A stretch of 64,000 nt of DNA from Ruegeria sp. AD91A. Lineage in GTDB: Bacteria; Pseudomonadota; Alphaproteobacteria; Rhodobacterales; Rhodobacteraceae. Positions 36,013 through 45,032 of the stretch are shown in pieces. The stretch lies in contig NZ_CP031946.1 of assembly GCF_003443535.1 (NCBI RefSeq), positions 2,542,001 through 2,606,000 of the forward strand, written 5' to 3'. The notes beneath the pieces are model-generated. The model was given only the letters and a program-made list of their open reading frames with translations, did no database searches and was not told the DNA's origin. Position 1 is the stretch's first letter, and each line of letters starts with the position of its first letter. The position numbers and the translations under genes are program-made.

Positions 36013-38091
36013 TTACCCCTTGGTCACGACGTCGATGCAGCCGTCGGGCTGGCAGATCGCGTCGCGGCTTGCGGGAACGATGATGGTGGTTTCGGCCTCG
36101 GTCACGGCGGCGGGGCCGTTGGCGCGCTGGCCGGTCTGCATGGTCACCCGGTTGATAACCTGGGCCTCGACGAAGGCCCCGGACGCGGCATCGAACACCC
36201 GGCGCTGGCCTTGCGCGACGGCGGTGCTTTCGCCGGCCGATGCGGCCACAGGCGCGACGGCTTCAGGCGGTGTGGTCGCATTGACCGACCAGACGGTGAT
36301 CTCGACATCCAGACCCGCGACCGTGCGGCCGAAGAGCTTGGCATAGTCCTCTTCGAAGCGTGCCAGGAAGGTGGCAGCATCGGGATTAATGGCCTGTTCT
36401 TCCGTCAGCGCGATGGGAATTTCCCAGCCCTGTCCGGCATACCGCATGTAGACCTTGAATTCCGAAAGGATCTCCGAGGTCTCGTCGCAAGTCCGCACGA
36501 AGCCCGTGACCTCGGATTTCAGCTCTGTCAGCAGCGCTTTGATCCGCGCGGGGTCAAAACCGCTGAGTTTCATGTAGACCGAGCGGTTGGCCTCGTAGCT
36601 GTAGGGCGCGCGCAGGAACCCGATGGCCGAACCGACCCCGGCACCGGGCGGCACGATCAGGCGGTCGACACCGAGCTTTTCGCACAAACGCCCGGCATGG
36701 AGCGGCGCCGCACCGCCAAAGGCTATCATGGTGTATTCCGACAGATCCTCGCCATTCTCGACCGCGTGAACACGGGCCGCGTTGGCCATGTTCTCGTCCA
36801 CGACCTCGGCCACGCCAAAGGCGGCCTCGATAGTGTCCATCGACAGCGTGTCGCCGACATGGGCGGTCAGCGCCGTTTGCGATTGGTCGGGGTGCAGTTT
36901 GATCGCCCCACCAGCGAAATTGTCCGGGTCCAGCTTGCCCAGAACAAGGTCTGCGTCCGTGACCGCAGGCCGCGTGCCACCGCGCCCATAACAGGCCGGG
37001 CCGGGTTCGGAGCCCGCGCTCTCGGGCCCGACTCGGATCTGGCGCATGTCGTCCACATGGGCCAACGAACCTCCGCCCGCACCAATCTCCACCATGTCGA
37101 TCACCGGGATCGAGATCGGCATGCCGGACCCCTTCTTGAACCGGTAGGTCCGCGCGACCTCGAACACACGGCTGGTCTTGGGCGTCTGGTTCTTGATCAG
37201 GCAGATCTTGGCGGTCGTGCCGCCCATGTCAAAGCTCAGCACCTTGTCGATGCCATAACGCGCGGCGATATGGGCGGCAAAGACCGCGCCCCCCGCCGGA
37301 CCGCTTTCCACCAGCCGCACCGGGAAATCGGCGGCGTTCTGAAGCGAGATGATGCCGCCGCCCGAATGCATCAGGAAGACGAGGCAGTTTACGCCTTCGC
37401 CGCGCAACCCCTCTTCCAGCCGGCCGAGGTAGGAGGCCATCAGCGGCTTGATATAGGCGTTCGCCACCACCGTGTTGAACCGTTCGTATTCACGCATCTG
37501 CGGGCTGACCTCGGACGAGATCGACACCGAGACATGCGGCAGGCGCTCGGTAAGAACCTCGCGCACCATCTGCTCATGCGCCGGGTTCAGGTAGGAATGG
37601 ATGAGGCCCACCGCGACGCTTTCGAAACCCGCCTCTTCGATCTGCGCGGCCAGCGCCTCGACCTCGGCGCGGTCCAGAGGCACCATGACCTCGCCACGCG
37701 CGTTCACCCGTTCATTCACGGTAAACCGGGACTGCCGCGGCAAGAGCGGCTCTGGCAGGGTCAGGTTCAGATCGTATTGCTCGAACCGGCTTTCGGTGCG
37801 CATTTCAATCACGTCGCGGAAGCCTTGCGTGGTGATCAGCGCCGTCCTGGCTCCGCGCCGCTCGATCAGCGCGTTGGTGGCCAGCGTAGTGCCGTGGATG
37901 ATCTGCCCGATCTCACCGGGCGTGATGCCGGCCCTGACGCAGACCTGGTGCATCCCGTCGATGATCGCGTTTTCGGGCGCGGCATAGGTGGTCAGCACCT
38001 TGGTGGAAAAGATGTCATCCCCTTTTTCAAGCACGACATCCGTGAACGTTCCCCCAATATCCGCGCCAAGCCGGATCGCACGCCTGTTCAT
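36013..38091 (-). CDS. Hydantoinase A / oxoprolinase family subunit
   Basis: 692 aa. The N-terminal ATP-binding motif RLGADIGGTFTDVVLEKG, the HGTTLATNALIERRGA block and SFDMGGTTAKICLI (ASKHA-type phosphate loops) define the family. The start at 38091 (MNRRAIRLGAD) has AAAGGAA upstream and is preferred over 38121. This is the first gene after the LysR regulator on the same strand. The pair would activate and hydrolyse a cyclic amide with ATP; which ring is not readable from sequence. Confidence 0.92.
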   Translation of the reverse strand: MNRRAIRLGADIGGTFTDVVLEKGDDIFSTKVLTTYAAPENAIIDGMHQVCVRAGITPGEIGQIIHGTTLATNALIERRGARTALITTQGFRDVIEMRTESRFEQYDLNLTLPEPLLPRQSRFTVNERVNARGEVMVPLDRAEVEALAAQIEEAGFESVAVGLIHSYLNPAHEQMVREVLTERLPHVSVSISSEVSPQMREYERFNTVVANAYIKPLMASYLGRLEEGLRGEGVNCLVFLMHSGGGIISLQNAADFPVRLVESGPAGGAVFAAHIAARYGIDKVLSFDMGGTTAKICLIKNQTPKTSRVFEVARTYRFKKGSGMPISIPVIDMVEIGAGGGSLAHVDDMRQIRVGPESAGSEPGPACYGRGGTRPAVTDADLVLGKLDPDNFAGGAIKLHPDQSQTALTAHVGDTLSMDTIEAAFGVAEVVDENMANAARVHAVENGEDLSEYTMIAFGGAAPLHAGRLCEKLGVDRLIVPPGAGVGSAIGFLRAPYSYEANRSVYMKLSGFDPARIKALLTELKSEVTGFVRTCDETSEILSEFKVYMRYAGQGWEIPIALTEEQAINPDAATFLARFEEDYAKLFGRTVAGLDVEITVWSVNATTPPEAVAPVAASAGESTAVAQGQRRVFDAASGAFVEAQVINRVTMQTGQRANGPAAVTEAETTIIVPASRDAICQPDGCIDVVTKG

Positions 38092-38213
38092 CCCGTGTTT
38101 CCTTTCGACCAACCAGAGCAAGCGGGGGCGGGGATCGACCCCGCTCGGCCCTCGGCGCTCAGTCTTAGGGCCTGCTGAGGAAAACGAAAAATTGGAATTT
38201 TTTCTTGTTGTGG

Positions 38214-39128
38214 TTATGTTGTGTTATCCTTGGCCGCCTCGGCCGTCAGCCGGGCGAGTTCGGCGGCATAGCGCACGAACCGCGGCACGCGCCGGTCGTC
38301 ATAGCGCGCAAAGACCTGCAAGGGGCTGGGCGTCCAGTCGCAGTTGAGTTCGACCAGCCGGCCCTCGGCAACAGCCTCCTGCACGATCGCCCTGGGCAAC
38401 AGCGCGATGCCCATCCCGTCCACCGCCATCGGCAGGCAGGACGCAAGGCTGCTCGAGTGCACAACCCGATCGCGCGACAGGCCGTTGTGATCGGCAATTT
38501 CGGCCAGCTCACGCACGGCCACGGTGTGCCGCGCATGGGTCAGGACAGGATGGGCAAACAGGTCGGCGAGCCCGATATTGCCGCCAATACCTTGTGCCAT
38601 TTCCGGCGTGGCAACCCAGACGTAGCTGTAACTGCCAAGCGGGATCGTCCCGCGCAATTCGCTGGAAAATGGTGCTGTCTGCAGCGCCAAATCCAGTTGC
38701 CCGCTGACAAGGCCACGGTCGATCTCGCGCGAAAGATCAACTTCTAGTTCAACGCTGACCGATGCATAAGACGCCCTGAACGCGCGCAGAAAGTCGTGCA
38801 GCCACGTGCAGGCGATCAGCTCTGTTACGCCCAGGCGCATCCGCTCCCTGATCAGATCCCGCCGGTTGGCCTGTTCGAGAAACGCCTCGCCTGCCAAAAT
38901 CACCTGTCGGGCCGCCTCGACCAGCGTCTCCCCGGTTTTCGTAAGCCGGACCGATCCCGCATCCCGGTGCATCAGAACGACCCCGAGAGACTTCTCCAGC
39001 GCCGAAATCCGCGCCGAGACATTCGGCTGTGTTGTTCCTAGTGCCGCCGCCGCCTTCCGAAACGTTCCGGTGTCAACCACCAGGACGAAAGCTTCCAATT
39101 GCTTGATGGTGATCCGACTTTTTATCAT
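38214..39128 (-). CDS. LysR-family transcriptional regulator
   Basis: 304 aa. N-terminal winged HTH (TIKQLEAFVLVVDTGTFRKA followed by AALGTTQPNVSARI) and C-terminal periplasmic-binding-type effector domain. Unlike most LysR genes it points the same way as the operon it precedes, with about 120 nt between its stop and the hydantoinase A start. That gap contains a GC-rich hairpin (GCGGGG/CCCCGC, 38128-38144). Probably regulates the downstream catabolic genes. Confidence 0.9.
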   Translation of the reverse strand: MIKSRITIKQLEAFVLVVDTGTFRKAAAALGTTQPNVSARISALEKSLGVVLMHRDAGSVRLTKTGETLVEAARQVILAGEAFLEQANRRDLIRERMRLGVTELIACTWLHDFLRAFRASYASVSVELEVDLSREIDRGLVSGQLDLALQTAPFSSELRGTIPLGSYSYVWVATPEMAQGIGGNIGLADLFAHPVLTHARHTVAVRELAEIADHNGLSRDRVVHSSSLASCLPMAVDGMGIALLPRAIVQEAVAEGRLVELNCDWTPSPLQVFARYDDRRVPRFVRYAAELARLTAEAAKDNTT

Positions 39129-39337
39129 GCGGCTCTCAAGGATAAGAAAAATCTATCCTCATTTTGGCAGATTGACGCCGGAAGGGGAACGGTTCGGCCC
39201 GCTCGCGCGATATGGGGGCTGCGAGGGCTCCTTGATCGCCATGCCAGTCAGCACTGTTTGATGTGTCCATGTGTTGGCGAAGGAGGGATCTTTGAACGTT
39301 TCGTGGAACTAGGCGCAGAACTGGTTCCCACACCCTT

Positions 39338-39518
39338 CAGTGGGACGACGCGTTTGACATAGGTTCTGATACATTGACTGGCGTTAACGACGACGACTAC
39401 CAACCATTGTTCCCACTAACCGCTAAGCTGGAGAAGCTAACGATAAAAATCGACCGGCCCCAGTTGAGTCAAGCCGACATTCAAAAGCTCGAAGACGCGA
39501 TGCAAAGAGCAAGCGACC
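39338..39518 (+). pseudogene. Arylsulfatase C-terminal remnant
   Basis: An open frame reads WDDAFDIGSDTLTGVNDDDY, then KLEKLTIKIDRPQLSQADI. This matches the C-terminal beta-sheet end of type I arylsulfatases (FDIGxDTGTPV, GKLxKLTxxI, then a short helix). No catalytic domain precedes it; the DNA upstream is the LysR promoter side. A decayed end of a sulfatase gene is the best reading. Confidence 0.6.
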
Positions 39519-39597
39519 AGTTGGCTCAAAGGGTTGAGAGGTTGCCTACTTGCTGGAGTCGGGCAGTGGAAAACCGGATGGTATATTTGTCCGCTTC

Positions 39598-39655
39598 GTC
39601 CGCAAAGTAGACGTTCAAGCAAGTTGCCGCGAATGGCCGCTTCAAGCCCAAACTC
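39598..39655 (-). repeat. Dispersed 58-nt intergenic repeat, copy 1
   Basis: Read on the minus strand this segment matches 48245-48302 on the plus strand at 50 of 58 positions by hand alignment, including an identical 19-nt run ending in CTTGAACGT. A more diverged relative lies at 60653-60709. All copies are intergenic. Confidence 0.65.
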
Positions 39656-39777
39656 GACCATATTTATCTGGGCGTAAGGCTGTCAGAGCGAGAGACGAAA
39701 GTGGGTGCCAGTTCGTTTACAGCACAAGATGTCTCCAAACGCGCCCCCCAATCCCGGTATTGTATGAGCCTTGCGGG

Positions 39778-40041
39778 TTATCGTAGATCAGAACTAGCTG
39801 CTTCAGACTTTTGAAACACCAGCAAGGTCATAAAAACACCGCCAATTAGCATTGTGTGAGCCGCAGCCGTTACGCCAAAAACAAAGTAGCTTCCAACCAT
39901 GAGCGAAAAGATAGCGCTCCACATCCAGGCCAGCATTTGCATCAGCAAATGGGCGGTGGGAAGGGACTGGTTTTTTAGAGGATTCTTAGTTTCGTTCATT
40001 ACTGAATCCCACGTTGATTTAACGTCCAATCTATTAGTCAT
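39778..40041 (-). CDS. Small membrane protein, unrecognised
   Basis: 87 aa with a GGGAG box before the ATG. A polar N-terminal 30 residues are followed by two closely spaced hydrophobic segments (MLAWMWSAIFSLMVGSYFVF and AHTMLIGGVFMTLLVF) and a short charged tail. I know no function. It stands alone in a region of decayed genes, but its clean reading frame and ribosome-binding site suggest that it is real. Confidence 0.6.
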   Translation of the reverse strand: MTNRLDVKSTWDSVMNETKNPLKNQSLPTAHLLMQMLAWMWSAIFSLMVGSYFVFGVTAAAHTMLIGGVFMTLLVFQKSEAASSDLR

Positions 40042-40099
40042 GTTTCTACTCCCATTACCTTTATCAATGACCCAACTGGAAACGCTTAGGCGTCTCTAG

Positions 40100-40573
40100 A
40101 ACCCGCGCTGGCGATGAGAAAAGGTATTGGCCGACAACGCGGTCCACAGTGTGTGGTAATACTGGAGATACGTGCCAAAAGCGTTAGCGGACCAATATAG
40201 GCTCAGCTCCGCTGAAAAAGATTGAAGCATTTGCTATGCAGCAACGCCCAAACCGTCTTAGCCCCAAGGGCAGTTTTGTCCGCAACTCGGACATAGACCC
40301 GATTTTGCTGAACATCCGGTCCTGGTGAAAGCAGACATCGCTCAGCATCGCCCCGATTTCGTCGGCTCGAACGTCTGCTTCTGCCGAAAGTGGACATTCA
40401 AGAAAACTACCCGTAGTTCCGCAATGCGGACAAAGCTGCCGTTAGCTACAACAAATTCCGATGACCACTTTCGGCGTACCTTAACACTACCAGGATATGT
40501 TCTCCTGAGTTGGCGGTAAAACACACTTTACGCACATGTGCCTGTCTCCAACCATGGCTCGAAAAGGAATATC
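40100..40573. other. Intergenic region with roseobacter-type GCGGACNTTC repeat debris
   Basis: No gene seen. The stretch contains pieces such as GGACATTCAAG and CGAACGTCTGCTTCTGCCG that resemble the dispersed intergenic repeats described at 39598, 48245 and 60653. Short open frames here look like chance products of these repeats. Confidence 0.45.
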
Positions 40574-41962
40574 TTAAAACCGCCATCCCGCTTCTGTTAG
40601 GGCTGAAATCACTTCGTCCGATAGATTTGGACTGGAATAAAATGCTGCTAGAACAAGATCTGGCCTGAACTCTGGCCACGACTGTTTCAATTGATTCAAG
40701 GTTGCATGTGCCTCTTTGGATTTGCCCAACCTTTGATAGGAAGCCGCCAAAAATACCAAAGACAGTGCACTGACGGGGTCACCATTGTCACTCGCAAATT
40801 TCAAAGACGCGATTGCTTCCCTAAAATCACCGATGTGAAAACTGGCAACCGCGTGAATGTTCCTGTGGGCAAACCGATGACTTCCTACCTCTCTGCGGTG
40901 GCTTGGGTCGCTGACGTCATACGCTTCTTCAAAGCGACCCATAACCAGTAGTATCACGCCGCGAAAGTCCAGAACGTTTCCGTCATTGGGTCGAAGCGAC
41001 TGCGCGAGTGCTGAATACTCCAATGCTCTGTCATAGTCGCGGGAAACGTAAGATACCCATGCCATTGCCGATTGGCTCCAACCGTTTGAGGGCGCAATGT
41101 CCACAGCTTTCTGAGCCATTTGTCCTGAATTCAGTATCAGCGCGTCACGCTCTTCCTCGTCTCGCGTTAGTAGAGCCTGGGTTCCCAGACTATGGGCCAA
41201 TCCGGCATATCCACAGTAAAAATCGGGAGCCTCATTTATTGCTATTCTAAATATGTCGCTGGCCAGGATCTGGTTATCGATAGTTGCGATTGGAAAGAGC
41301 AGGCCCCGAGCTTGATCGCAGTAGTTTGACGCCTGTACTGCAGCGGGTGATTTAGCGGATAGAGCCTGTCGCTCAAGTGAGCGCGCGGATGTCTTTGGGT
41401 TGAGATCAACAACCTGTTCCATGCGCCCGCCCAAGAAGTAAGCAAGAGCAATGATCGCTATGGTGACAGCAGGGATGCCAATCAGCCAGGGTAATCCTGG
41501 CCTGAATGGCGTATGATCGACATTGCTCTGAATTGTACCAGAGCGGTCCTCGAACCAAGGCGCGTAGCCGCCGCTATCAATGTGAATGCGCAGATTGTCT
41601 CCAGCACCTGCCGTTTCATAGTACTGTTGAAGCTTCCGCCGTAACCGCCCTGCATCCACACGGACAACATTGATGTGGCCGTCATCACTGGCAAAACTCT
41701 TGAAGTAGACATCCTGAGCGATCGTTTTGCCAAGAATAGCCTCGGACCTGCCTTCAATGGCCTCTTCAACTACGTAGTTCAAGAAGTTCCGCAGGCGTTC
41801 CGCCTTGGCGAACGTGTCACTGGTCAACACGCGTTCCAAGGCTTCCCTTACGCGGGTTGGATGCCGTTCCGGATCAAGTGTCAGATCTTGCTCAGCCATC
41901 TCGCAAATCAAGTTTTGCTGTATTTTCAAAACAATACTGCCGCCTGACCAACTGGATGTCAC
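40574..41962 (-). CDS. Membrane-anchored winged-helix/TPR regulator-like protein
   Basis: 462 aa (GTG start at 41962; ATG at 41899 is an alternative). The N-terminal 110 residues (LRNFLNYVVEEAIEGRSEAI, then VVRVDAGRLRRKLQQYY, then GGYAPWFE) match the DNA-binding-like module of alphaproteobacterial TPR/adenylate-cyclase-like regulators. One transmembrane helix (LIGIPAVTIAIIALAYFLGG) follows, then TPR-like repeats. A membrane-bound sensor with a cytoplasmic DNA-binding head is a ToxR-like layout. It is divergent from the MBL/HlyD/ABC gene set, which it may control. Confidence 0.75.
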   Translation of the reverse strand: MTSSWSGGSIVLKIQQNLICEMAEQDLTLDPERHPTRVREALERVLTSDTFAKAERLRNFLNYVVEEAIEGRSEAILGKTIAQDVYFKSFASDDGHINVVRVDAGRLRRKLQQYYETAGAGDNLRIHIDSGGYAPWFEDRSGTIQSNVDHTPFRPGLPWLIGIPAVTIAIIALAYFLGGRMEQVVDLNPKTSARSLERQALSAKSPAAVQASNYCDQARGLLFPIATIDNQILASDIFRIAINEAPDFYCGYAGLAHSLGTQALLTRDEEERDALILNSGQMAQKAVDIAPSNGWSQSAMAWVSYVSRDYDRALEYSALAQSLRPNDGNVLDFRGVILLVMGRFEEAYDVSDPSHRREVGSHRFAHRNIHAVASFHIGDFREAIASLKFASDNGDPVSALSLVFLAASYQRLGKSKEAHATLNQLKQSWPEFRPDLVLAAFYSSPNLSDEVISALTEAGWRF

Positions 41963-42043
41963 CCTAATTTCACGGTGTTACCCTACCGCGATACGCCTTG
42001 TGCCCTCAAGCTCGTGCTCAGAGAGGAACCAAGTGGCCGGACG

Positions 42044-42352
42044 ATGACAGACGTCAGTTTACTAGAACTCACTTTCCCTGACCAAATCAACCGCATCCGC
42101 CACATACGAAAGACTCATCATGGATTTGAGACGCTTTGCCAGGATTTCGAGCTGCTCTCGGCCGAGTTGGAGAGACCGGAGAAGGTCAATAATACAACTC
42201 CAGCATATCTGATCGATCCCGTCACGGAAAGCCTTGACGGCCTGGCTGAAGAAATCGCTGAACATCTTTCTTGGGTCATCCAATCAGAAATCGTCCCGAA
42301 ATCAATTTCAGAAGTGGCTCCCATATTCACAAAGGCTCGAACAAAGGACTGA
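42044..42352 (+). CDS. Small hypothetical protein
   Basis: 102 aa, acidic and predicted mostly helical, with no signal peptide or membrane segment (MTDVSLLELTFPDQINRIRH). No family recognised. The stop is 4 nt before the ATG of the MBL-fold gene, so it probably leads that operon. The ribosome-binding site is poor, so the start is uncertain. Confidence 0.5.
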   Translation: MTDVSLLELTFPDQINRIRHIRKTHHGFETLCQDFELLSAELERPEKVNNTTPAYLIDPVTESLDGLAEEIAEHLSWVIQSEIVPKSISEVAPIFTKARTKD

Positions 42353-42356
42353 AAAT

Positions 42357-43811
42357 ATGCTGCAAGACAGATGCAATAAATCGATTAATTCACTCGGCGC
42401 ACTCGCCGCCGCAGCGACATTGTTCGCCACTAGTGCGCTCGGTCAGGCTCCTCCAGTAAAGGAGCCCTCATCCCGAGAAGATATTGAGGCTGCACTGACC
42501 GGCGGCGTCCCCATGGGGCGTTGGAAAGAAGGTCTGACCTTTGAGGGCATCTCTCCACAACCGTGGTTGAAAAGCGCGGCAAACTGGTTCCCGCGCACAG
42601 AAGATGTACAGCCCAATGAGATGAGAATTATCTTCATGGGATCTGCCCCGTTCATTCGCCCTGGGCAAATGAACACGGCGATTCTTGTTGAGCTGGGCAA
42701 CGGTAAGATTTTCATGTTCGACATTGGTGAAGGCTCACCTGCAAACATCATTGCCAGCGGATATGCACTGAATGAAATCACTGATGTTTTTATTACGCAC
42801 CTGCACGTAGACCACTTTGGTGGGTTGCCGTACCTGTGGATGTTCGGAACTTGGGCAGGTGGATGGCACGAGCAGTTGACGGTCCATGGCCCATCCGGCC
42901 GCACCAAAGAGTACGGCACTGCAACGATGGTAGAAGGCATGAAAATGATGACCGGATGGCACCGGGACGCGTTCAGTGTCTTTCCCGTTGGCAAAGGTTG
43001 GGACATCGAAGTCAACGAATTTGATTTCCGTGACAATGGTGGCGTGATCTATGACGAAGACGGGGTCAAAGTCACACATTGGCAAAGAAGCCATGCCAAA
43101 GACGGTGCGTCGGGATACCGGATGGACTGGAATGGCATGTGCTTTATCTGGACAGGTGACGGTCGACCCAACATGATCGACATTCCTTTTGCCAAAGGCT
43201 GTGATGTCTTCGTCACGGAACAGCAGCAGGAAATCATCGAAATCTCCTCTGGAGTTCAAGGCGTGCCGCCCTTCCTCGGGCGTTATACCGTCGATACCCA
43301 TCATACGCCCAGCTACGCTGCCGGCTACATTGCCAATCTGGTACAACCCAGGCTTCTGATGAACACTCACATGAGCTATGACCCATATCAGATCGAGGAA
43401 ACCGTAGCGGAGATCCGAGAGCACTGGAAAGGCCCCTATCACTTTGGAGCGCCTGACGGGATCGTTGTGAACGTCACCAAAGATCAGATATGGGTTCGCG
43501 AAGGCATATTGCCCGAGTTTCCAAACTCAAGAGCGCCGCAGTTTGACTTTAGCAATGGTCAGTTGATCGTGCCCAAGCCGCCGCATCAGCGTGAAGACAT
43601 TCAAGAACCCTACGTGCGAGATATGGAGATCGATCCTAAGCTGTACTATCCCGAAGGATATCATCCTGAATTGCTGACCGAGTGGCCAGTTGATGACGAT
43701 CTTGTTGTTCCTCTGGATGCGCTTCCCGAAAATCTGAAGGAAAGTATGGGCGCGGCGTGGCGCCATCGTGAAGCCAACCGCAAAGTGTTGGAAGAGCAAA
43801 ACGACAATTAA
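42357..43811 (+). CDS. Exported MBL-fold metallo-hydrolase
   Basis: 484 aa with a signal peptide (SINSLGALAAAATLFATSALGQA). The metallo-beta-lactamase motif THLHVDHFGG (HxHxDH) binds two metal ions, and a further metal-site Asp is in WTGDGRPN. The length beyond a basic MBL domain and the RNase Z-like fold order resemble arylsulfatase-like/GntH-like exported MBL proteins. Phosphodiesterase, sulfatase or lactonase activity in the periplasm is possible. First large gene of the rightward set with HlyD, ABC and DUF3299 proteins. Confidence 0.82.
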   Translation: MLQDRCNKSINSLGALAAAATLFATSALGQAPPVKEPSSREDIEAALTGGVPMGRWKEGLTFEGISPQPWLKSAANWFPRTEDVQPNEMRIIFMGSAPFIRPGQMNTAILVELGNGKIFMFDIGEGSPANIIASGYALNEITDVFITHLHVDHFGGLPYLWMFGTWAGGWHEQLTVHGPSGRTKEYGTATMVEGMKMMTGWHRDAFSVFPVGKGWDIEVNEFDFRDNGGVIYDEDGVKVTHWQRSHAKDGASGYRMDWNGMCFIWTGDGRPNMIDIPFAKGCDVFVTEQQQEIIEISSGVQGVPPFLGRYTVDTHHTPSYAAGYIANLVQPRLLMNTHMSYDPYQIEETVAEIREHWKGPYHFGAPDGIVVNVTKDQIWVREGILPEFPNSRAPQFDFSNGQLIVPKPPHQREDIQEPYVRDMEIDPKLYYPEGYHPELLTEWPVDDDLVVPLDALPENLKESMGAAWRHREANRKVLEEQNDN

Positions 43812-43893
43812 GTCATCATGACAAACAGGGCGATCACTCGTAAGCTCGGGTGGTCGTTCAAACTTTCCGGAAACATCACGAAGGAATGAAGTC

Positions 43894-45003
43894 TTGTTAA
43901 TAGTACTCGGCCTCTACTTTGGAATAGTCTGGTTGGTCTTTTCCAAGTTTCACCTTCTCCCCTGGAATGGGTTCTGGAAAACTCTGGTTTACGGTGTAGC
44001 TGCTGTTATCGCTCTGGTGGTCATCGGTGCGCTGAACCACACAACTCCGACTGGCCCGGTATCCATTCAGGGTGTTTCAACGAATATTGCTCCGAATGTG
44101 GCCGGCACGGTTACAGAAGTCATTGTCGAGCCAAACCAGGAAGTCGCAAAAGGCGAGCCTCTGTTTCGAATAGATAATGAGGTGTATAAAGCCGAGGTCT
44201 CTCGGCTCGAAGCCGTCTTGGAAACTGCAAAGTCATCTGCCGATCAACTGGTATCAGATTTATCAGCTGCCGAGGCCGAGATTGAATCCTTGACTGCTCA
44301 GCTGACTTTCGGAATTCAGCGTCGTGATGACATCATCCGTTTGGAAGAACGCGGGGCATCAACCACGTTCCAACTGCAAGAGGCTGTCTCAACCATCGAC
44401 CAGTTGACCGCGAATATCCGCGCAGCCGAAGCCCGGAAGACAAGCCTTGAGCGGCGTATCGCCGCGAAGATCGACGGGCGTGACGCAGGTGTTGTGGAGG
44501 CTGAACAGACGCTTGCGCAAGCTATTTGGGATTTAGAGCAAACAGTTGTGAAAGCTCCGGGAAACGGCGTTGTTACGGCTGTTTCACTCCGACCAGGTAA
44601 CCGCGCCACTCCGCTACAAGGAGCAATTACTTTTGTCGAACCTGGAGACTATGCAATAATTGCTACTCTTCCCCAATCCAGTCGAGCCAATGTTTCGGTC
44701 GGTGACGAAATCCGGCTTGCATTTAGAACGGAACCCGGTGGAGAAATTACCGGCCGTATTTCAGATTTTCCGGTCGGAACTGTCGAAGGTACTGTTGATC
44801 TAAGATCAGGTCTTCCCTCATTGCGGGAACTAGCTGGGATATCCAGCTACATCGTTTTGGTTGAACTAGCTGCAGATGCAGACAGTAATTCATTGCAATT
44901 TGGAACGTCAGGAACAGCTTTGGTCAAGACAGACAAAGCCGGAGCCATTGGTGTTTTGGCAGAGATCCTTTTCTGGATCACCAAAAAGCTCAATTATCTT
45001 TGA
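43894..45003 (+). CDS. HlyD/EmrA-type membrane fusion protein
   Basis: 369 aa, TTG start with AAGGA upstream. Two N-terminal hydrophobic stretches are followed by a biotinyl-lipoyl-like half (SIQGVSTNIAPNVAGTVTEV), a coiled-coil hairpin (about residues 110-200) and the second lipoyl half (VVKAPGNGVVTAVSLRPGN). It would bridge the inner-membrane ABC transporter and the periplasm. The last codon overlaps the region where the ATPase gene begins. Confidence 0.85.
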   Translation: MLIVLGLYFGIVWLVFSKFHLLPWNGFWKTLVYGVAAVIALVVIGALNHTTPTGPVSIQGVSTNIAPNVAGTVTEVIVEPNQEVAKGEPLFRIDNEVYKAEVSRLEAVLETAKSSADQLVSDLSAAEAEIESLTAQLTFGIQRRDDIIRLEERGASTTFQLQEAVSTIDQLTANIRAAEARKTSLERRIAAKIDGRDAGVVEAEQTLAQAIWDLEQTVVKAPGNGVVTAVSLRPGNRATPLQGAITFVEPGDYAIIATLPQSSRANVSVGDEIRLAFRTEPGGEITGRISDFPVGTVEGTVDLRSGLPSLRELAGISSYIVLVELAADADSNSLQFGTSGTALVKTDKAGAIGVLAEILFWITKKLNYL

Positions 45004-45032
45004 AAAACCTGACCAAAGCATCGGTGTCATCA

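Noticed and set aside
38128..38144. GC-rich hairpin after the LysR gene as a rho-independent terminator
   Set aside because: Only a 6-bp stem with no T-run on the transcribed strand; kept as a comment only.
35983..38178. A 731-codon open frame on the plus strand opposite hydantoinase A
   Set aside because: It is a mirror of high-GC codon use in a clearly conserved gene on the other strand; its composition is not protein-like and no motif is visible.
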